IMG/VR virus record: IMGVR_UViG_3300030333_002409
Coordinates: 1-64,000 of that record
Reading direction: 5' to 3' (one strand)
Source: a virus
DNA: 64,000 bases
Below are positions 45,702-55,593 of this stretch, piece after piece. The position numbers and the translations under genes are program-made. The notes under the pieces are model-generated. The model worked only from the letters and a program-made list of their open reading frames with translations. It did no database searches and was not told the origin of the DNA. Within the stretch, counting starts at the first letter, position 1, and each line of letters begins with the position of its first letter.

Positions 45702-47468
45702 ATGCCATTACCATATAAGATATATACTGGCCAGTCTGGAACAGGACCCTTTTCCTTTGCTGGGATTGACTTCATTACAGGAATTTCTCTCGCTTCCCAG
45801 ATTAACGTCTATTTAAATGGGACAAAACTAACTCAGGGTACTGATGGAGCAGGAGCAGACTACCATGTTGGGGAGACAAGCCAAAGTATTACTCTTAAAA
45901 ACGCTATCACTGGGACAGATGAACTGGAAATCCGCCGAGAAACAGAGGATTTAACTAGGTTATCTCTCTTCCAAGATGGAGCTAAGCTTTCCGCAGAGAC
46001 TTTGAACAAGTCTTTCAACCAGCTTTTCTTCTTGATACAGGAGAAGTCTTTCTACTCCACTTCATTAGAACAGTTTCCCCAGAGCTTGATTAATATTAAC
46101 GGGGTCTCTAATAGAGATACCATAACTTGGGAGGCTGCACAAGGCAAGTTTGTTCCGGGTCAGCTAAATATTGGGATAGATGAACTCAATGATGTAGTCG
46201 TATCTTCAACACCTCCAACTAACGATGTGTTAACGTGGACAGGAACAAGCTGGACCCCCTCCACTAACGTTTCTTTCGACGTAGGGGGAAACCATACCTT
46301 TTCGGGCTCATGTTCTTTTACTAGCCCCCTCACAGTCGCGGTCGGGACAGCGGACGGACATGCGGTTAATCGAGGACAGCTAGATTCTATTATGAATAGC
46401 CATGCCAACACCTACACACAGGGGTTAGTACAGCGTATCGAGCAGCTCGAAAAAACTAAGTCTATTGTTTTGGGAAGAGGAAGATACTACAATACACAGG
46501 GAGATTATCATTGTAAACTAGAACCCGGAATTACGGGGACTACGTATCCAGTGTTCGATACTTCAGCTGCTCAAGCAGATTGGGAAAATATATACAATCT
46601 TAATTGTCGAGCGGCTTATTACTTATACAGTAACTGCGATAATCACGTTCAAGGTGGCTCATTTATCAGTACAGCATGGCTCGATCACACTGCTTGGGAC
46701 ATATTCTCATGGGATTTTTCTTTTGAAGATACCTTAGTTGTCGATGACAAGAGCCGAGCCAATGTAAACTCCCATCAGTATCAAGTAATTGTTAATATCG
46801 ATGGGGAGTCCGATGATTTTGAAACCTCGACCCGTAACTTTAGTGGTAATTATAGTAGGTATGTAAAAACCTTTGCCGATGATAATTTACAGGATCACGG
46901 TGAGTACGGATTCGGAACACAGAGCTCAGGCTTTAACCCCACGGCTTCTTTTAAAAAAGGAAACTGGCCTTTTTACCGAGATCTTCATATCTATGCCGGA
47001 GGTTCCGACAATCAGCCCCCAATGAGAACATGGAATGCGGACTCTAACAATGAGGGAAACGTGAGTGTAGGCGGGAGTGCGACTCGGTGGGGGGAACAGC
47101 ATTATGGACTCAATAAAGATTACTACACTAATCGAGCAACCAACCTCGGGTACATAGAGAGTCAGCTTTTCGGAATGTCAATGATGACAGAGCCAATGAC
47201 AATGTTCGGAGTCTTTAACAAAGACGATACAGGATTTACTATCATGTATGCTATTAAGCGTCCTTTGGTATGGTATGCTGCACCTGAAATTGGAAGCAGC
47301 CTCGGGAATCAAACTCCCAACTCTGCGTTTGGTTGGGAGCCAAGGGCATACATGTACAGACACACAAGCGCCCAATCTTGGAACGATGGGACTTACGATA
47401 ATAATGTACAATACGGCGGTCATCCGCTTCTTGAAGATTTTAATTTCAACGTAACAGTACTTCAGTAG
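45702..47468 (+). CDS. Tail fibre protein 1 with gp17-type N-terminal adaptor
   Basis: 588 residues. The first 120 residues (INVYLNGTKLTQGTDGAGADYHVG, ELEIRRETEDLTRLSLFQDGAKLSAETLNKSFNQLFFLIQEK) match the T7 gp17 N-terminal domain that anchors fibres to the tail. The rest (Ser/Thr/Asn-rich, aromatic) is unlike T7 and probably binds the host. The central coiled-coil HANTYTQGLVQRIEQLEKTK suggests trimerisation. AGGAG precedes ATG. Confidence 0.8.
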   Translation: MPLPYKIYTGQSGTGPFSFAGIDFITGISLASQINVYLNGTKLTQGTDGAGADYHVGETSQSITLKNAITGTDELEIRRETEDLTRLSLFQDGAKLSAETLNKSFNQLFFLIQEKSFYSTSLEQFPQSLININGVSNRDTITWEAAQGKFVPGQLNIGIDELNDVVVSSTPPTNDVLTWTGTSWTPSTNVSFDVGGNHTFSGSCSFTSPLTVAVGTADGHAVNRGQLDSIMNSHANTYTQGLVQRIEQLEKTKSIVLGRGRYYNTQGDYHCKLEPGITGTTYPVFDTSAAQADWENIYNLNCRAAYYLYSNCDNHVQGGSFISTAWLDHTAWDIFSWDFSFEDTLVVDDKSRANVNSHQYQVIVNIDGESDDFETSTRNFSGNYSRYVKTFADDNLQDHGEYGFGTQSSGFNPTASFKKGNWPFYRDLHIYAGGSDNQPPMRTWNADSNNEGNVSVGGSATRWGEQHYGLNKDYYTNRATNLGYIESQLFGMSMMTEPMTMFGVFNKDDTGFTIMYAIKRPLVWYAAPEIGSSLGNQTPNSAFGWEPRAYMYRHTSAQSWNDGTYDNNVQYGGHPLLEDFNFNVTVLQ

Positions 47469-47477
47469 GAGAAATAG

Positions 47478-49781
47478 ATGGCAACAGTTAAGCTTACCTT
47501 TGCAGGGGATAGTGGCCTAAATTGGCAGACCGGTCAGCCCACCCCTAATCACTCATATGCGTCAGTCTTATTGTTAGACGATAGACCGCATAGTGAGCAG
47601 TTGAAAGCTTATTATCCCTGCGATGATGGCAAGGATACTCCGCTATTAGTTACATTTGACGAAATAAATAGAACTTTTAATGTCAATGAAATACAGCTTT
47701 CTGCTCCCTGTGGGAAAAGCGACTATGATCCACGGTCTGACGATGTAGTTTTATATAGAGAAACTCAATTAGACCCCAGCTATGTTACGTTTACTGACGG
47801 AGCTAAGCTAACCGCAGCTACCCTGAACCTTGAAACAGATCAGTTACTCCACCTTATTCAAGAACTGGATGCGAGATTAGAAGAAACTAATCCCTATTGG
47901 AAAGTTCTACCGGATTTTACATGCGAGCTTACGGCTTCTATACAATGCGATGTTACGGATCTTCTTGCCAGAATGACGCAAGAAGAGCTAAACGTTGATA
48001 ACCTACAGACATGGGTAGGCGGCCAGACAACAAACAACAGCAACATTCCTCATAAATGGAATTATACATTAGATAGAGATGTTATAGAGCTTGCGGATGG
48101 TAACATGAGCCCGGCTTTCTACAACGTCGCCTCTTTATTTGATCACTCCAGAGCTTTACATCACTATGTTAGGGATCTACGAGACGATGTTAACTGGTTG
48201 TTGGGACAAGCCCCTGCTTATGACGGTGCTTATGTAGAGTCTGTGACTTCTCTTGCTCCTTGTGATGCCGAGGGAACTCCCGGTCTTCCTACAACGGGAT
48301 GTTCTTATGTCAAACTTACGTTTAATATGTCACATGGGGTTAAACATGAGGTAATTTATCCAGCAAATCCTTATATCACAGATATATCTGGAAACGATAC
48401 CAGCCACCAGTTTAGCCTTACCTTTACTTACTGTGATGGGTCTACTGAATTAGTCGGTCCATTCAGTAAATTTCAGGGGCCGCAAGGAGATGTCGGACCT
48501 GAAGGACCAAGGGGAAACAAAGGGGACGGCTTCTTCTGTTGGAGGACTGGACCTCTTATGGAACTAGGACATGAAACCCCTAATATGAATAACCTCCCCC
48601 AAAGTTACTCAAACATATGTTACTTCGTGACTTATGATGAACCTGTAGAAACTAACCCATTAAAGGGCGTAGCCGGGGGTCTTATGCAAGAACTGTCCCC
48701 TCAGTTTGGCGGTCCCGGAAACACAGTTAATGGAACTGGAGATTACTCTGGTTACATTCTACGGTATCAAGATATGGGAGGACATTTTAAGTGGGTATCT
48801 ACAGATACACAGTGGTTCCAAGGAGCCCAAGTAAGTGGAGCACCTGTAAAATACTTTTGGAATAGTACACAAGCCGACGCGCTTACGTATCCTATCTTAA
48901 ACTCAGGTAGTTTTATGGTAGATACTCCGGACGATCTTACTACAGTGGAACTTCTTCGGTTGCCCTATGTGGATGCAACTGGAAATGATTTAGAGGTGTT
49001 GCTTACCGCCTATACCCAAGGAGTGCGATATCACGAAGATGATGGCATTGGCACAGTAATCTTGAGTAATGAGAAATCCCCCGGAAGGTGTGCTTTCTAC
49101 AGAATAAACCACGTTATTGGAACGTGGTCTAACCTAAACGGAGAAGGCATAGATCTTGAAGTGGAACATTTAGGGAGCTCATCAAACTTTCCCTTTGACT
49201 TACACGGAAATCCTGTTGTAGGTAGGGATAGGATTTGCTTTCATTTCCAAAAGCATGGACAAGTCCCTGCTAATACCCATTCGTGGTCTCAATTATTCTA
49301 CGAGGATAATCCTAACTGGCATCCTCCCAATACGATTCTTACAACCATTCCACAAAATACTATCTTCATTGACTCGCTTATTAAAGTTCCAGATACTTGG
49401 AGTAATTTCGTTCTTAGGGCCGCGTCCGTACATACTGATCAGGAAATATTAGCAGTTAATACGGGACTAGATCCTAGATTAAAGTTTACTGTTTGGTATA
49501 CGTCAGCCTATCGAATAGAAACCCAAGAGCCTGATGATTGGACTATAGGAGCCCAAAGTATTGGAACCATTCAATCATATGTTGGTCCAGATTATGCAAA
49601 CCAACATAAGTATGCTGTCAAATGTTCCCCAAACTTTCAGGAAATAACCTTATCTCCTCCCAATAATGGATATATTTTTATACAGTCGAATTCTCATCCA
49701 GCAGGAGTATTCCCTGATAACCCTAAACGAGCAAGATTACATTTGGAGCTAGATGGTCATGTACTACTTACCGGGACTTAA
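47478..49781 (+). CDS. Tail fibre protein 2 with gp17-type adaptor and collagen-like segment
   Basis: 767 residues. Its N-terminus also has the adaptor signature (FTDGAKLTAATLNLETDQLLHLIQELDARLEE), so two genes carry it. A collagen-like stretch GPQGDVGPEGPRGNKGDG (about residues 334-351) follows a beta-rich part, then a large unknown receptor-binding region ending RARLHLELDGHVLLTGT. Likely a second fibre or branch with a different receptor. Confidence 0.8.
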   Translation: MATVKLTFAGDSGLNWQTGQPTPNHSYASVLLLDDRPHSEQLKAYYPCDDGKDTPLLVTFDEINRTFNVNEIQLSAPCGKSDYDPRSDDVVLYRETQLDPSYVTFTDGAKLTAATLNLETDQLLHLIQELDARLEETNPYWKVLPDFTCELTASIQCDVTDLLARMTQEELNVDNLQTWVGGQTTNNSNIPHKWNYTLDRDVIELADGNMSPAFYNVASLFDHSRALHHYVRDLRDDVNWLLGQAPAYDGAYVESVTSLAPCDAEGTPGLPTTGCSYVKLTFNMSHGVKHEVIYPANPYITDISGNDTSHQFSLTFTYCDGSTELVGPFSKFQGPQGDVGPEGPRGNKGDGFFCWRTGPLMELGHETPNMNNLPQSYSNICYFVTYDEPVETNPLKGVAGGLMQELSPQFGGPGNTVNGTGDYSGYILRYQDMGGHFKWVSTDTQWFQGAQVSGAPVKYFWNSTQADALTYPILNSGSFMVDTPDDLTTVELLRLPYVDATGNDLEVLLTAYTQGVRYHEDDGIGTVILSNEKSPGRCAFYRINHVIGTWSNLNGEGIDLEVEHLGSSSNFPFDLHGNPVVGRDRICFHFQKHGQVPANTHSWSQLFYEDNPNWHPPNTILTTIPQNTIFIDSLIKVPDTWSNFVLRAASVHTDQEILAVNTGLDPRLKFTVWYTSAYRIETQEPDDWTIGAQSIGTIQSYVGPDYANQHKYAVKCSPNFQEITLSPPNNGYIFIQSNSHPAGVFPDNPKRARLHLELDGHVLLTGT

Positions 49782-50175
49782 GTTCTTAGGAGCTTTACTT
49801 ATTGTTTTAATCTTAGGAGGATGTAGTATCTTCCCTAAGAATACCTCAGCAACGTCTTCAATCCCAGTAGAGTCTATTAGCGACCTTGAAAAGATTGCGG
49901 CTATTGAAAACCTCACAATTCTTAGCGGAATAGGTGGTCTATGTCTACTAAGTGGAATGGTTTTACTTACTGTATCCCGAGGAACAATGGGATGGAGGCC
50001 AATTATAGGCGGCTTGAGCCTAATTATTCTAAACTTTGCTATCAGTCGGTACGCGTCTTGGATTTTTCTTCCGATTATCGGTGCTACTGGAGCTATCAGC
50101 CTCGCGTGGGGCTATAGAAATATCAGAGATATCTTAAAAATTCGTAAGGAGAAGAAAAATGGAATTCTTAAGTAG
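49753..50175 (+). CDS. Multi-pass membrane lipoprotein (lysis or envelope protein)
   Basis: 140 residues. A signal anchor (LKFLGALLIVLILGGCS, lipobox LGGC with Cys24) is followed by a linker and three further hydrophobic segments (GLCLLSGMVLLTV, PIIGGLSLIILNFAI, IFLPIIGATGAISLAWGY), ending in a Lys-rich tail. Overlaps the fibre gene by 29 nt. Its place in a late small-gene cluster beside holin-like genes suggests lysis, but lipidation of a multi-pass protein is unusual. Confidence 0.6.
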   Translation: MVMYYLPGLKFLGALLIVLILGGCSIFPKNTSATSSIPVESISDLEKIAAIENLTILSGIGGLCLLSGMVLLTVSRGTMGWRPIIGGLSLIILNFAISRYASWIFLPIIGATGAISLAWGYRNIRDILKIRKEKKNGILK

Positions 50176-50281
50176 TGTACTAGGTACAATATTCTTTACT
50201 ATCGTCGTGTTTACAGCCGGAGCCTTGATTGGTCGGCCATTATTTGATTGGGTTGTTAAGAAACTCCCGTGGACTAAGTGA
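50159..50281 (+). CDS. Small holin-like membrane protein
   Basis: 40 residues: one hydrophobic helix (SVLGTIFFTIVVFTAGALIG) with a basic-aromatic tail (FDWVVKKLPWTK). AAGGAG precedes the ATG. Size and single helix fit small phage holins, as does its position ahead of the small terminase gene, but there is no family match. Confidence 0.6.
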   Translation: MEFLSSVLGTIFFTIVVFTAGALIGRPLFDWVVKKLPWTK

Positions 50282-50295
50282 TGGAGGGGACATTT

Positions 50296-50442
50296 GTGCT
50301 AGAACTTATCGTAGGGGGCGGTATCGTAGCAATGCTATGGAAAATGTCTCATCAAATCGGGTGCTTAACAACAGAAATGAAACGAACAAACAATCTTCTT
50401 TCTGATCATGAAGTAAGAATTAGAAAATTGGAGAAAACATGA
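50296..50442 (+). CDS. Small membrane-anchored coiled-coil protein (spanin/holin-like)
   Basis: 48 residues from GTG 50296 (GGAGGGG-ACATTT-GTG), preferred over ATG 50281, which lacks a site. N-terminal helix (LIVGGGIVAMLW), then a charged coiled coil (CLTTEMKRTNNLLSDHEVRIRKLEK). Resembles XhlA or spanin-like small lysis proteins in outline only. Confidence 0.5.
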   Translation: MLELIVGGGIVAMLWKMSHQIGCLTTEMKRTNNLLSDHEVRIRKLEKT

Positions 50443-50648
50443 ATAAGAAAAGCATGGAAAAACTTGGCGAAGTACTTGTTGATTGTACTATCTTTGCCTT
50501 AGAGAATAACCCCAGTCCGGGGTGGGCGGGAATCGCTAGAGGAATTCTAACTGATTACAGAGATATGGAAGGAGTCCTTCCTGAAGAAAGTTTAGATCAA
50601 ATTCGGCAGAAGATTGCTGAAGACGCACCTTTTAAATTCGGATCCTAG
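50439..50648 (+). CDS. Putative small terminase subunit
   Basis: 69 residues. LVDCTIFALENNPSPGWAGIARGILTDY... fits the pattern of T7-type small terminases (N-P-x-x-x-x-x-x-A-R-x-x-L-x-D). Overlaps the previous gene (ATGA). T7 gp18 has 89 residues and the same role of DNA recognition before packaging. The large subunit is 3 kb downstream, which is unusual, so the call stays tentative. Confidence 0.5.
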   Translation: MNKKSMEKLGEVLVDCTIFALENNPSPGWAGIARGILTDYRDMEGVLPEESLDQIRQKIAEDAPFKFGS

Positions 50649-50657
50649 GAGAAATAA

Positions 50658-53600
50658 ATGGCTGGAATGCGAACTGGCGGACCTAATTTTCCAAATACTC
50701 CCCAAGACGGTGATCAGTTTAGGTGGATGTGGTGGAGTTGGGAATATAGTACTGATGAAAGTAAATGGAATGTTATAGAAAGGTTAGACAGTCCTGCCCA
50801 AGAAACTCCGGGATTAATATACTATACGCCGGGTCCCGGCATAGGGGAAGAAGAACCAGAATTAGATTATGAGTGGTGGTGGATTCCTCATGTAACAGAT
50901 CCAGAAACAGGGGTTATTACTACGCATGGAAAGATGCATGTCCGAGACAGGTCCAATGTAGATTTTAGTGAGGACGTACTGGCCACCGAGGGGGGCGAGT
51001 GGCAGGAAATTCAGTTACAAACTGATAGTGACCCAACTCTTCGGGGAATACGAGGAAAGACTATATGGGCAGACTATGGTCCTCCAGAAACGAACTTAAT
51101 TATTGATGGCAATAGGCCGAACTATCCTCCGGGTACTACCGGACCTCCCGGAGCAGGAGATGTTCCTAATAACTGGCCCTACTCTGGAGACGTAGATGAT
51201 CTTATTGGAGACATGTATATTGATTTAGCAACGCTAAAGCTTTATGGACCTAAGTATTTAACTGGTGCTAACAATGACCAGCCTACGTGGGGAGACGGAA
51301 TCAGTTTATATGGCGATCCTAATATGATATGGAGAGGAGAATGGGATTGTCATTATGAATACGATTATATCGCTGCTCCTCACGATGTTGTAAGTCATAG
51401 ACAGGCTGATAAAAATATTGTCGAAACTTGGATCTGTGTGGATACTGTTACTCCTTCTTGTGAGACACCAGTACTGGTCCAGAATGTCTCCGCCAGTTTT
51501 GCGGATGCTGCTGGAGATATTGGACACCCTCCAGCATGTCGTACTGGAGACTTTGTATACTTTCGACACGATAAAACAAGCACTGACAGCTACCACTACT
51601 GGATTCAGTTCGTTAATCATACGTTTGTAGAGGACGGCAATCCCGGAACTTATGCAGGACCGCCCTCCCTTCCAAGTGCAACCCCAAACGATGAAAGCGT
51701 TACTTATGATCATACCAATGTTAAGCATCACCTTGTTCAATGTAAGGTAGGCGGTCCTCACCATAGTAGATTTAGATTCCGAACTCCCGGCACAACGACT
51801 TGGAACTATGAAAACGGAGCGAACGATTGGTTTACTACAGGCTATACTGGAGGCTCCGAAGCCGGAGGTGGAGATGATAATCAAAACTTCGACCTCAACG
51901 CATACCAACCTTCTTGCTGGTCGACATCTGGCGATGATGATGTAGGAGACTGGGCCGACCAAGATAATGATGGGAATGGGGAAACTCCCAGACAGTTAAT
52001 ACCTGAGGTCGTATCCAATGCTATTATTTGGGTGGGTAGAACTCTTTACAATAATTACACTCTAGGTGAAAACTCATGGGCAATGAATTGGTGGTTTGAG
52101 TTTGCTTGGGGAGGAACCTCATTTGGTAACTGGTCCATAACAGACCATGGGACCGGAAGTGGTCCAGCACACCCTAAATTCTATCTGAGCGTAAAGGGCA
52201 TGTTTTATCATCGAGGAAACTGTAACGGACAATACAGTTATTCTCCTCCTCAAGGACAGCCATGTGCGTCTCCTCAGTCATCTATATGGGGAGTCGTGAG
52301 AAGTGTCGCGTGTCCGGGTTCTGGATCTTTATATACCTACGATCTTACCAAGAATCAAACCGATGTACTGTCAAACACTGAGCCATACGAGGGTTCTCCT
52401 TATTGGGAGAGAATGTTAGGAGCGGGAGGCCACGGAGATATTTCTGTTGGCGGAGGATTTGGATACTTCACCGCAAAACAATCCGGAGTAGAGTTTAGAT
52501 TCGGGGGATTCCATTCACAAGATTGGGAAGACCTTGGACAAATCCCCTACCCCGAAGTTTATTGGAGAGATTACAAAACCTTTGATCAGATCCCTATGCT
52601 ACAAGAGGATCCCGATGGGAATTACTTATCAATGGGACAGTCATGTAAAACGGACGCTTCTGGTCCCGAGGATATTGCAATTAATTATCCCTCGATGGAC
52701 CCTACTGATCCTAATTATTCTCCTTATTACAAAGAATGGGGATTTACTGGAGCAAGTGACGGGGCTAGATGGATTAGAACAGTCGGTAGAAACTATGATA
52801 AAACTCCTAAAGCCCCTTCCAGCGGTAATGCAATAGACTGGACAGACCACAACGATACATATATTGTGTTAGAAGATGGGGAATCAATAGGGGGAGATAC
52901 TGAAGAGTATCCGTTGCCAAACCATTGGTTATGTCTGAAGCCCGGGAACACCTATAAAATTACTATAGGTGCTTGGGTAAAGCCCCAATACTACCCCATA
53001 ATTGCAGACTCAAGCGTATCTAATTTAGCTCCCATTACTTGGAGGAAAACACAATTAGGACAAACTTCCACAAGTCCTCTTGATGATTTCCAGAACGGAT
53101 GGTATGAGCTTATGCTCTTTACGTTCCCCTCCGCCTTTTCTGGAAGCGGTAATAACTACGTTACTCAGGCCGCTTATGGTGCTGTTAATCCCGAAGCTGT
53201 AGAGCAGGATTTTAGATTTGATACTACTGATCCAGTACCCGGAGAAAAAAACTGGTGGGTTCCTTTTAATACCCACATCCATGGAATTGGAAGTCCTAAG
53301 GATATTCAGATGTACGATGATTGTTTAATCGATCCTCGATTCTGTCTTTCCTACAGTCACTGTACTTTTGACGCTTCTGATTTCGTTGAGCATGATTCTC
53401 AATTACCCGCACAAATTACTGTTAATCAGAATGAAGATATTTTAGATAGGTATCGAGGATCAGAAAAGCCAAGCTGGGATGGTGGTAATAATGACTGGCA
53501 TACAGGGGATCCAAATACATACAACATTAGAAATAATGGTAAGTATATTGAAAACACCTTCCTATATACTCCCACGGAAGAATTCCTTGCTACTGGTGTT

Positions 53601-53876
53601 CCCGGAAGTTCTTGGATAGGTCTGTATTATGATGCTTCGTGGTGGGCTAACGGGGTGTATTCCGCAAGGAATATTTTCAATCAAACGTGGTCGGGCGAAC
53701 ATACCACAGATATCGGCAGGGGTACGATGGCTTTCTATCCTGACGAAGCCGATGGTTGGTACGAATCAAATCCAGATAAGGTTGTTTCTGATTATTCAAA
53801 TGATGAGCCCCCAACTTCTTCTTTACACCGTAAGGGAGGATTCTTAAGGATTGAATTAGTAAATGATGTCAGTTAG
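50658..53876 (+). CDS. Large fibre- or spike-like structural protein
   Basis: 1,072 residues. Gly/Asn/Asp/Trp-rich and beta-dominated, with a Pro-Gly collagen-like fragment (NRPNYPPGTTGPPGAGD) near residue 155. GDMYIDLATLKLYGPKY...WGDGISLYG resembles repeats seen in phage fibre proteins. No adaptor domain like 45702 and 47478. Could be a spike or tail-tip protein binding host surface sugars. GATCCTAGGAG provides the start. Confidence 0.65.
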   Translation: MAGMRTGGPNFPNTPQDGDQFRWMWWSWEYSTDESKWNVIERLDSPAQETPGLIYYTPGPGIGEEEPELDYEWWWIPHVTDPETGVITTHGKMHVRDRSNVDFSEDVLATEGGEWQEIQLQTDSDPTLRGIRGKTIWADYGPPETNLIIDGNRPNYPPGTTGPPGAGDVPNNWPYSGDVDDLIGDMYIDLATLKLYGPKYLTGANNDQPTWGDGISLYGDPNMIWRGEWDCHYEYDYIAAPHDVVSHRQADKNIVETWICVDTVTPSCETPVLVQNVSASFADAAGDIGHPPACRTGDFVYFRHDKTSTDSYHYWIQFVNHTFVEDGNPGTYAGPPSLPSATPNDESVTYDHTNVKHHLVQCKVGGPHHSRFRFRTPGTTTWNYENGANDWFTTGYTGGSEAGGGDDNQNFDLNAYQPSCWSTSGDDDVGDWADQDNDGNGETPRQLIPEVVSNAIIWVGRTLYNNYTLGENSWAMNWWFEFAWGGTSFGNWSITDHGTGSGPAHPKFYLSVKGMFYHRGNCNGQYSYSPPQGQPCASPQSSIWGVVRSVACPGSGSLYTYDLTKNQTDVLSNTEPYEGSPYWERMLGAGGHGDISVGGGFGYFTAKQSGVEFRFGGFHSQDWEDLGQIPYPEVYWRDYKTFDQIPMLQEDPDGNYLSMGQSCKTDASGPEDIAINYPSMDPTDPNYSPYYKEWGFTGASDGARWIRTVGRNYDKTPKAPSSGNAIDWTDHNDTYIVLEDGESIGGDTEEYPLPNHWLCLKPGNTYKITIGAWVKPQYYPIIADSSVSNLAPITWRKTQLGQTSTSPLDDFQNGWYELMLFTFPSAFSGSGNNYVTQAAYGAVNPEAVEQDFRFDTTDPVPGEKNWWVPFNTHIHGIGSPKDIQMYDDCLIDPRFCLSYSHCTFDASDFVEHDSQLPAQITVNQNEDILDRYRGSEKPSWDGGNNDWHTGDPNTYNIRNNGKYIENTFLYTPTEEFLATGVPGSSWIGLYYDASWWANGVYSARNIFNQTWSGEHTTDIGRGTMAFYPDEADGWYESNPDKVVSDYSNDEPPTSSLHRKGGFLRIELVNDVS

Positions 53877-53892
53877 TAAACAAGGAGGTAAC

Positions 53893-55593
53893 ATGTATGA
53901 TCACATTCCTGCTGAGGTTGTCGAAGATTTTAGGAACCATTTGTACTTCTCGTTCAAGCACATGGGTCTGGGTGAACCTACACCTGCCCAGTACGCTATG
54001 GCAGAAGCCTTACAAAACGGTCCCAAAGATATGCAACTACAGGCGGGTCGTGGATTTGGAAAGTCTGTTATTACGTCTTGTCTCGCATCGTGGTACTTAC
54101 TAAGGAATCCCAATACAACTGTTATGGTTATCTCCGCCACTGCTAATAAAGCGGTCGAGTTTATTTCTATGACTAGAAAGATTTTAAACCTAGTTCCCTA
54201 TTGTCATCATATGATTCCGGGGGACCACACTACAGACAATGCCTTTGGGTTCAACCTTCAGTGTAGGGATATGATTGGACAAGACCTTTCATGCTATGCT
54301 AGGGGAATAACCTCTCAGATAACAGGGTCGCACGCCGATTACCTAATCTTCGACGATGTGGAAATCGAAGGAAACTGCGAAACTCAGGTTACTAGGGATA
54401 AGCTTATGCATAAATGTCTCGAAGCCGAGCAGATTCGAAACAAAGGTGGAAGGGTCCTCTTCTTAGGAACTCCTCAGATTCAGGACTCCATCTACAATCA
54501 GCTCTCATCGGGATACCCTATTACTAAGTTTCCTGCCGTCATGCCAGATAAGAGCGTTCCTTCTGAGTGCGATAATATCAATGACTGGATATGGGAACTT
54601 GGGGTAGAGCCGGGGGAAGCAACCCAACCTGAACGGTTCGATTTAGAAACTCTAATGGAGAGGAAAGCCAAGGTCGGTCCCACCCTCTTTAGGCTCCATT
54701 ATCAGCTCGATACGTCAGCTGCCGATGAGGCCCTGTATCCGCTCCGTCTGGGCGATCTCTTAGTTTTGGACGTTGACCCCCAAGTGTGTCCTGAAAAGGT
54801 CGTGTGGGCTAGCTCCGTGCCTCTGAAGGGCATCCCTTCATTCGGCATGCACGGGGATACTTTATACGAGCCTATGTGGGTCTCTAAGGAGTATACAGAA
54901 TACCAGCAAACAGCCATGTTCGTGGACCCATCGGGACGGGGGTCCGACGAAACGGCCATATGTATTGCCTCGATATGTAATGGGTACGTTTGGATTCATG
55001 AGCTTGAGGGACTGGAGGGTGGATATGACGAGGCTACTCTTATGAGGATTGCTAAGTTAGTTAATCAATATAATTTAAAACTTATTATGGTGGAGGCTAA
55101 CTATGGTGACGGAATGTTTAATCAGCTTCTTCGCCCTGTTATTGCTGAACGATGTGGGCAAGTTGCCATCGAAGAATATAAGGTGGGTGGCCAAAAAGAA
55201 CTAAGGATGCTCGAATCTTTAGAACCTGCCTTGGCATCTCATAGGATAGTCTTCAATAAGTCTGCCATTAGGCAAGAAGAAACACAAAAACAAATAACCA
55301 GATTAACAGGACGTAGGGGATGCTTAAGGCACGACGATAGAGTTGATGTCTTGTCTGCTGCGGTTTCCTTCTGGAAAGATAATCTAAGTGTTAATATCGA
55401 TAATGTTATCGAAAGAAACAAAGAACAAAAGAAATTAGATGAGGTCAATCATTGGGCAAAGGACTTCAGGGCAGGCGATGCTCTTGGTCACGGTGCTTAT
55501 ATCGAAGTGGGTCCGTCGAATAAAGATCGATTTAATCAGCCCCATTCGAATAAATGGATTACGAAACAACAAAGGAGGTCTAGATGGGTTTAA
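53893..55593 (+). CDS. terL: Large terminase subunit
   Basis: 566 residues (T7 gp19: 586). ATG 53893 follows AAGGAGGTAAC; the ATG at 53863 overlaps the fibre gene and has no site. ATPase: Walker A AGRGFGKS (51-58), Walker B LIFDDVE; nuclease: FVDPSGRGSDET, DDRVDVLSAA. The motor that packages DNA into the procapsid. Lies between fibre and internal virion genes, not at the end of the late region as in T7. Confidence 0.95.
   Translation: MYDHIPAEVVEDFRNHLYFSFKHMGLGEPTPAQYAMAEALQNGPKDMQLQAGRGFGKSVITSCLASWYLLRNPNTTVMVISATANKAVEFISMTRKILNLVPYCHHMIPGDHTTDNAFGFNLQCRDMIGQDLSCYARGITSQITGSHADYLIFDDVEIEGNCETQVTRDKLMHKCLEAEQIRNKGGRVLFLGTPQIQDSIYNQLSSGYPITKFPAVMPDKSVPSECDNINDWIWELGVEPGEATQPERFDLETLMERKAKVGPTLFRLHYQLDTSAADEALYPLRLGDLLVLDVDPQVCPEKVVWASSVPLKGIPSFGMHGDTLYEPMWVSKEYTEYQQTAMFVDPSGRGSDETAICIASICNGYVWIHELEGLEGGYDEATLMRIAKLVNQYNLKLIMVEANYGDGMFNQLLRPVIAERCGQVAIEEYKVGGQKELRMLESLEPALASHRIVFNKSAIRQEETQKQITRLTGRRGCLRHDDRVDVLSAAVSFWKDNLSVNIDNVIERNKEQKKLDEVNHWAKDFRAGDALGHGAYIEVGPSNKDRFNQPHSNKWITKQQRRSRWV

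Noticed and set aside
49753-50175. Classical endolysin or Rz/Rz1 pair in the small-gene cluster
   Set aside because: No amidase, lysozyme or Cys-lipoprotein/Rz pairing pattern is present; only membrane segments are visible.
50352-50368. ATCAAATCGGGTGCTT as a fifth promoter element
   Set aside because: Lies inside a coding frame and differs at several core positions, including the final TCT.
51306-51962. 218-codon minus-strand open frame
   Set aside because: Antisense to the fibre-like gene; Ile/Val/Ser/Arg-rich sequence typical of reversed coding DNA.
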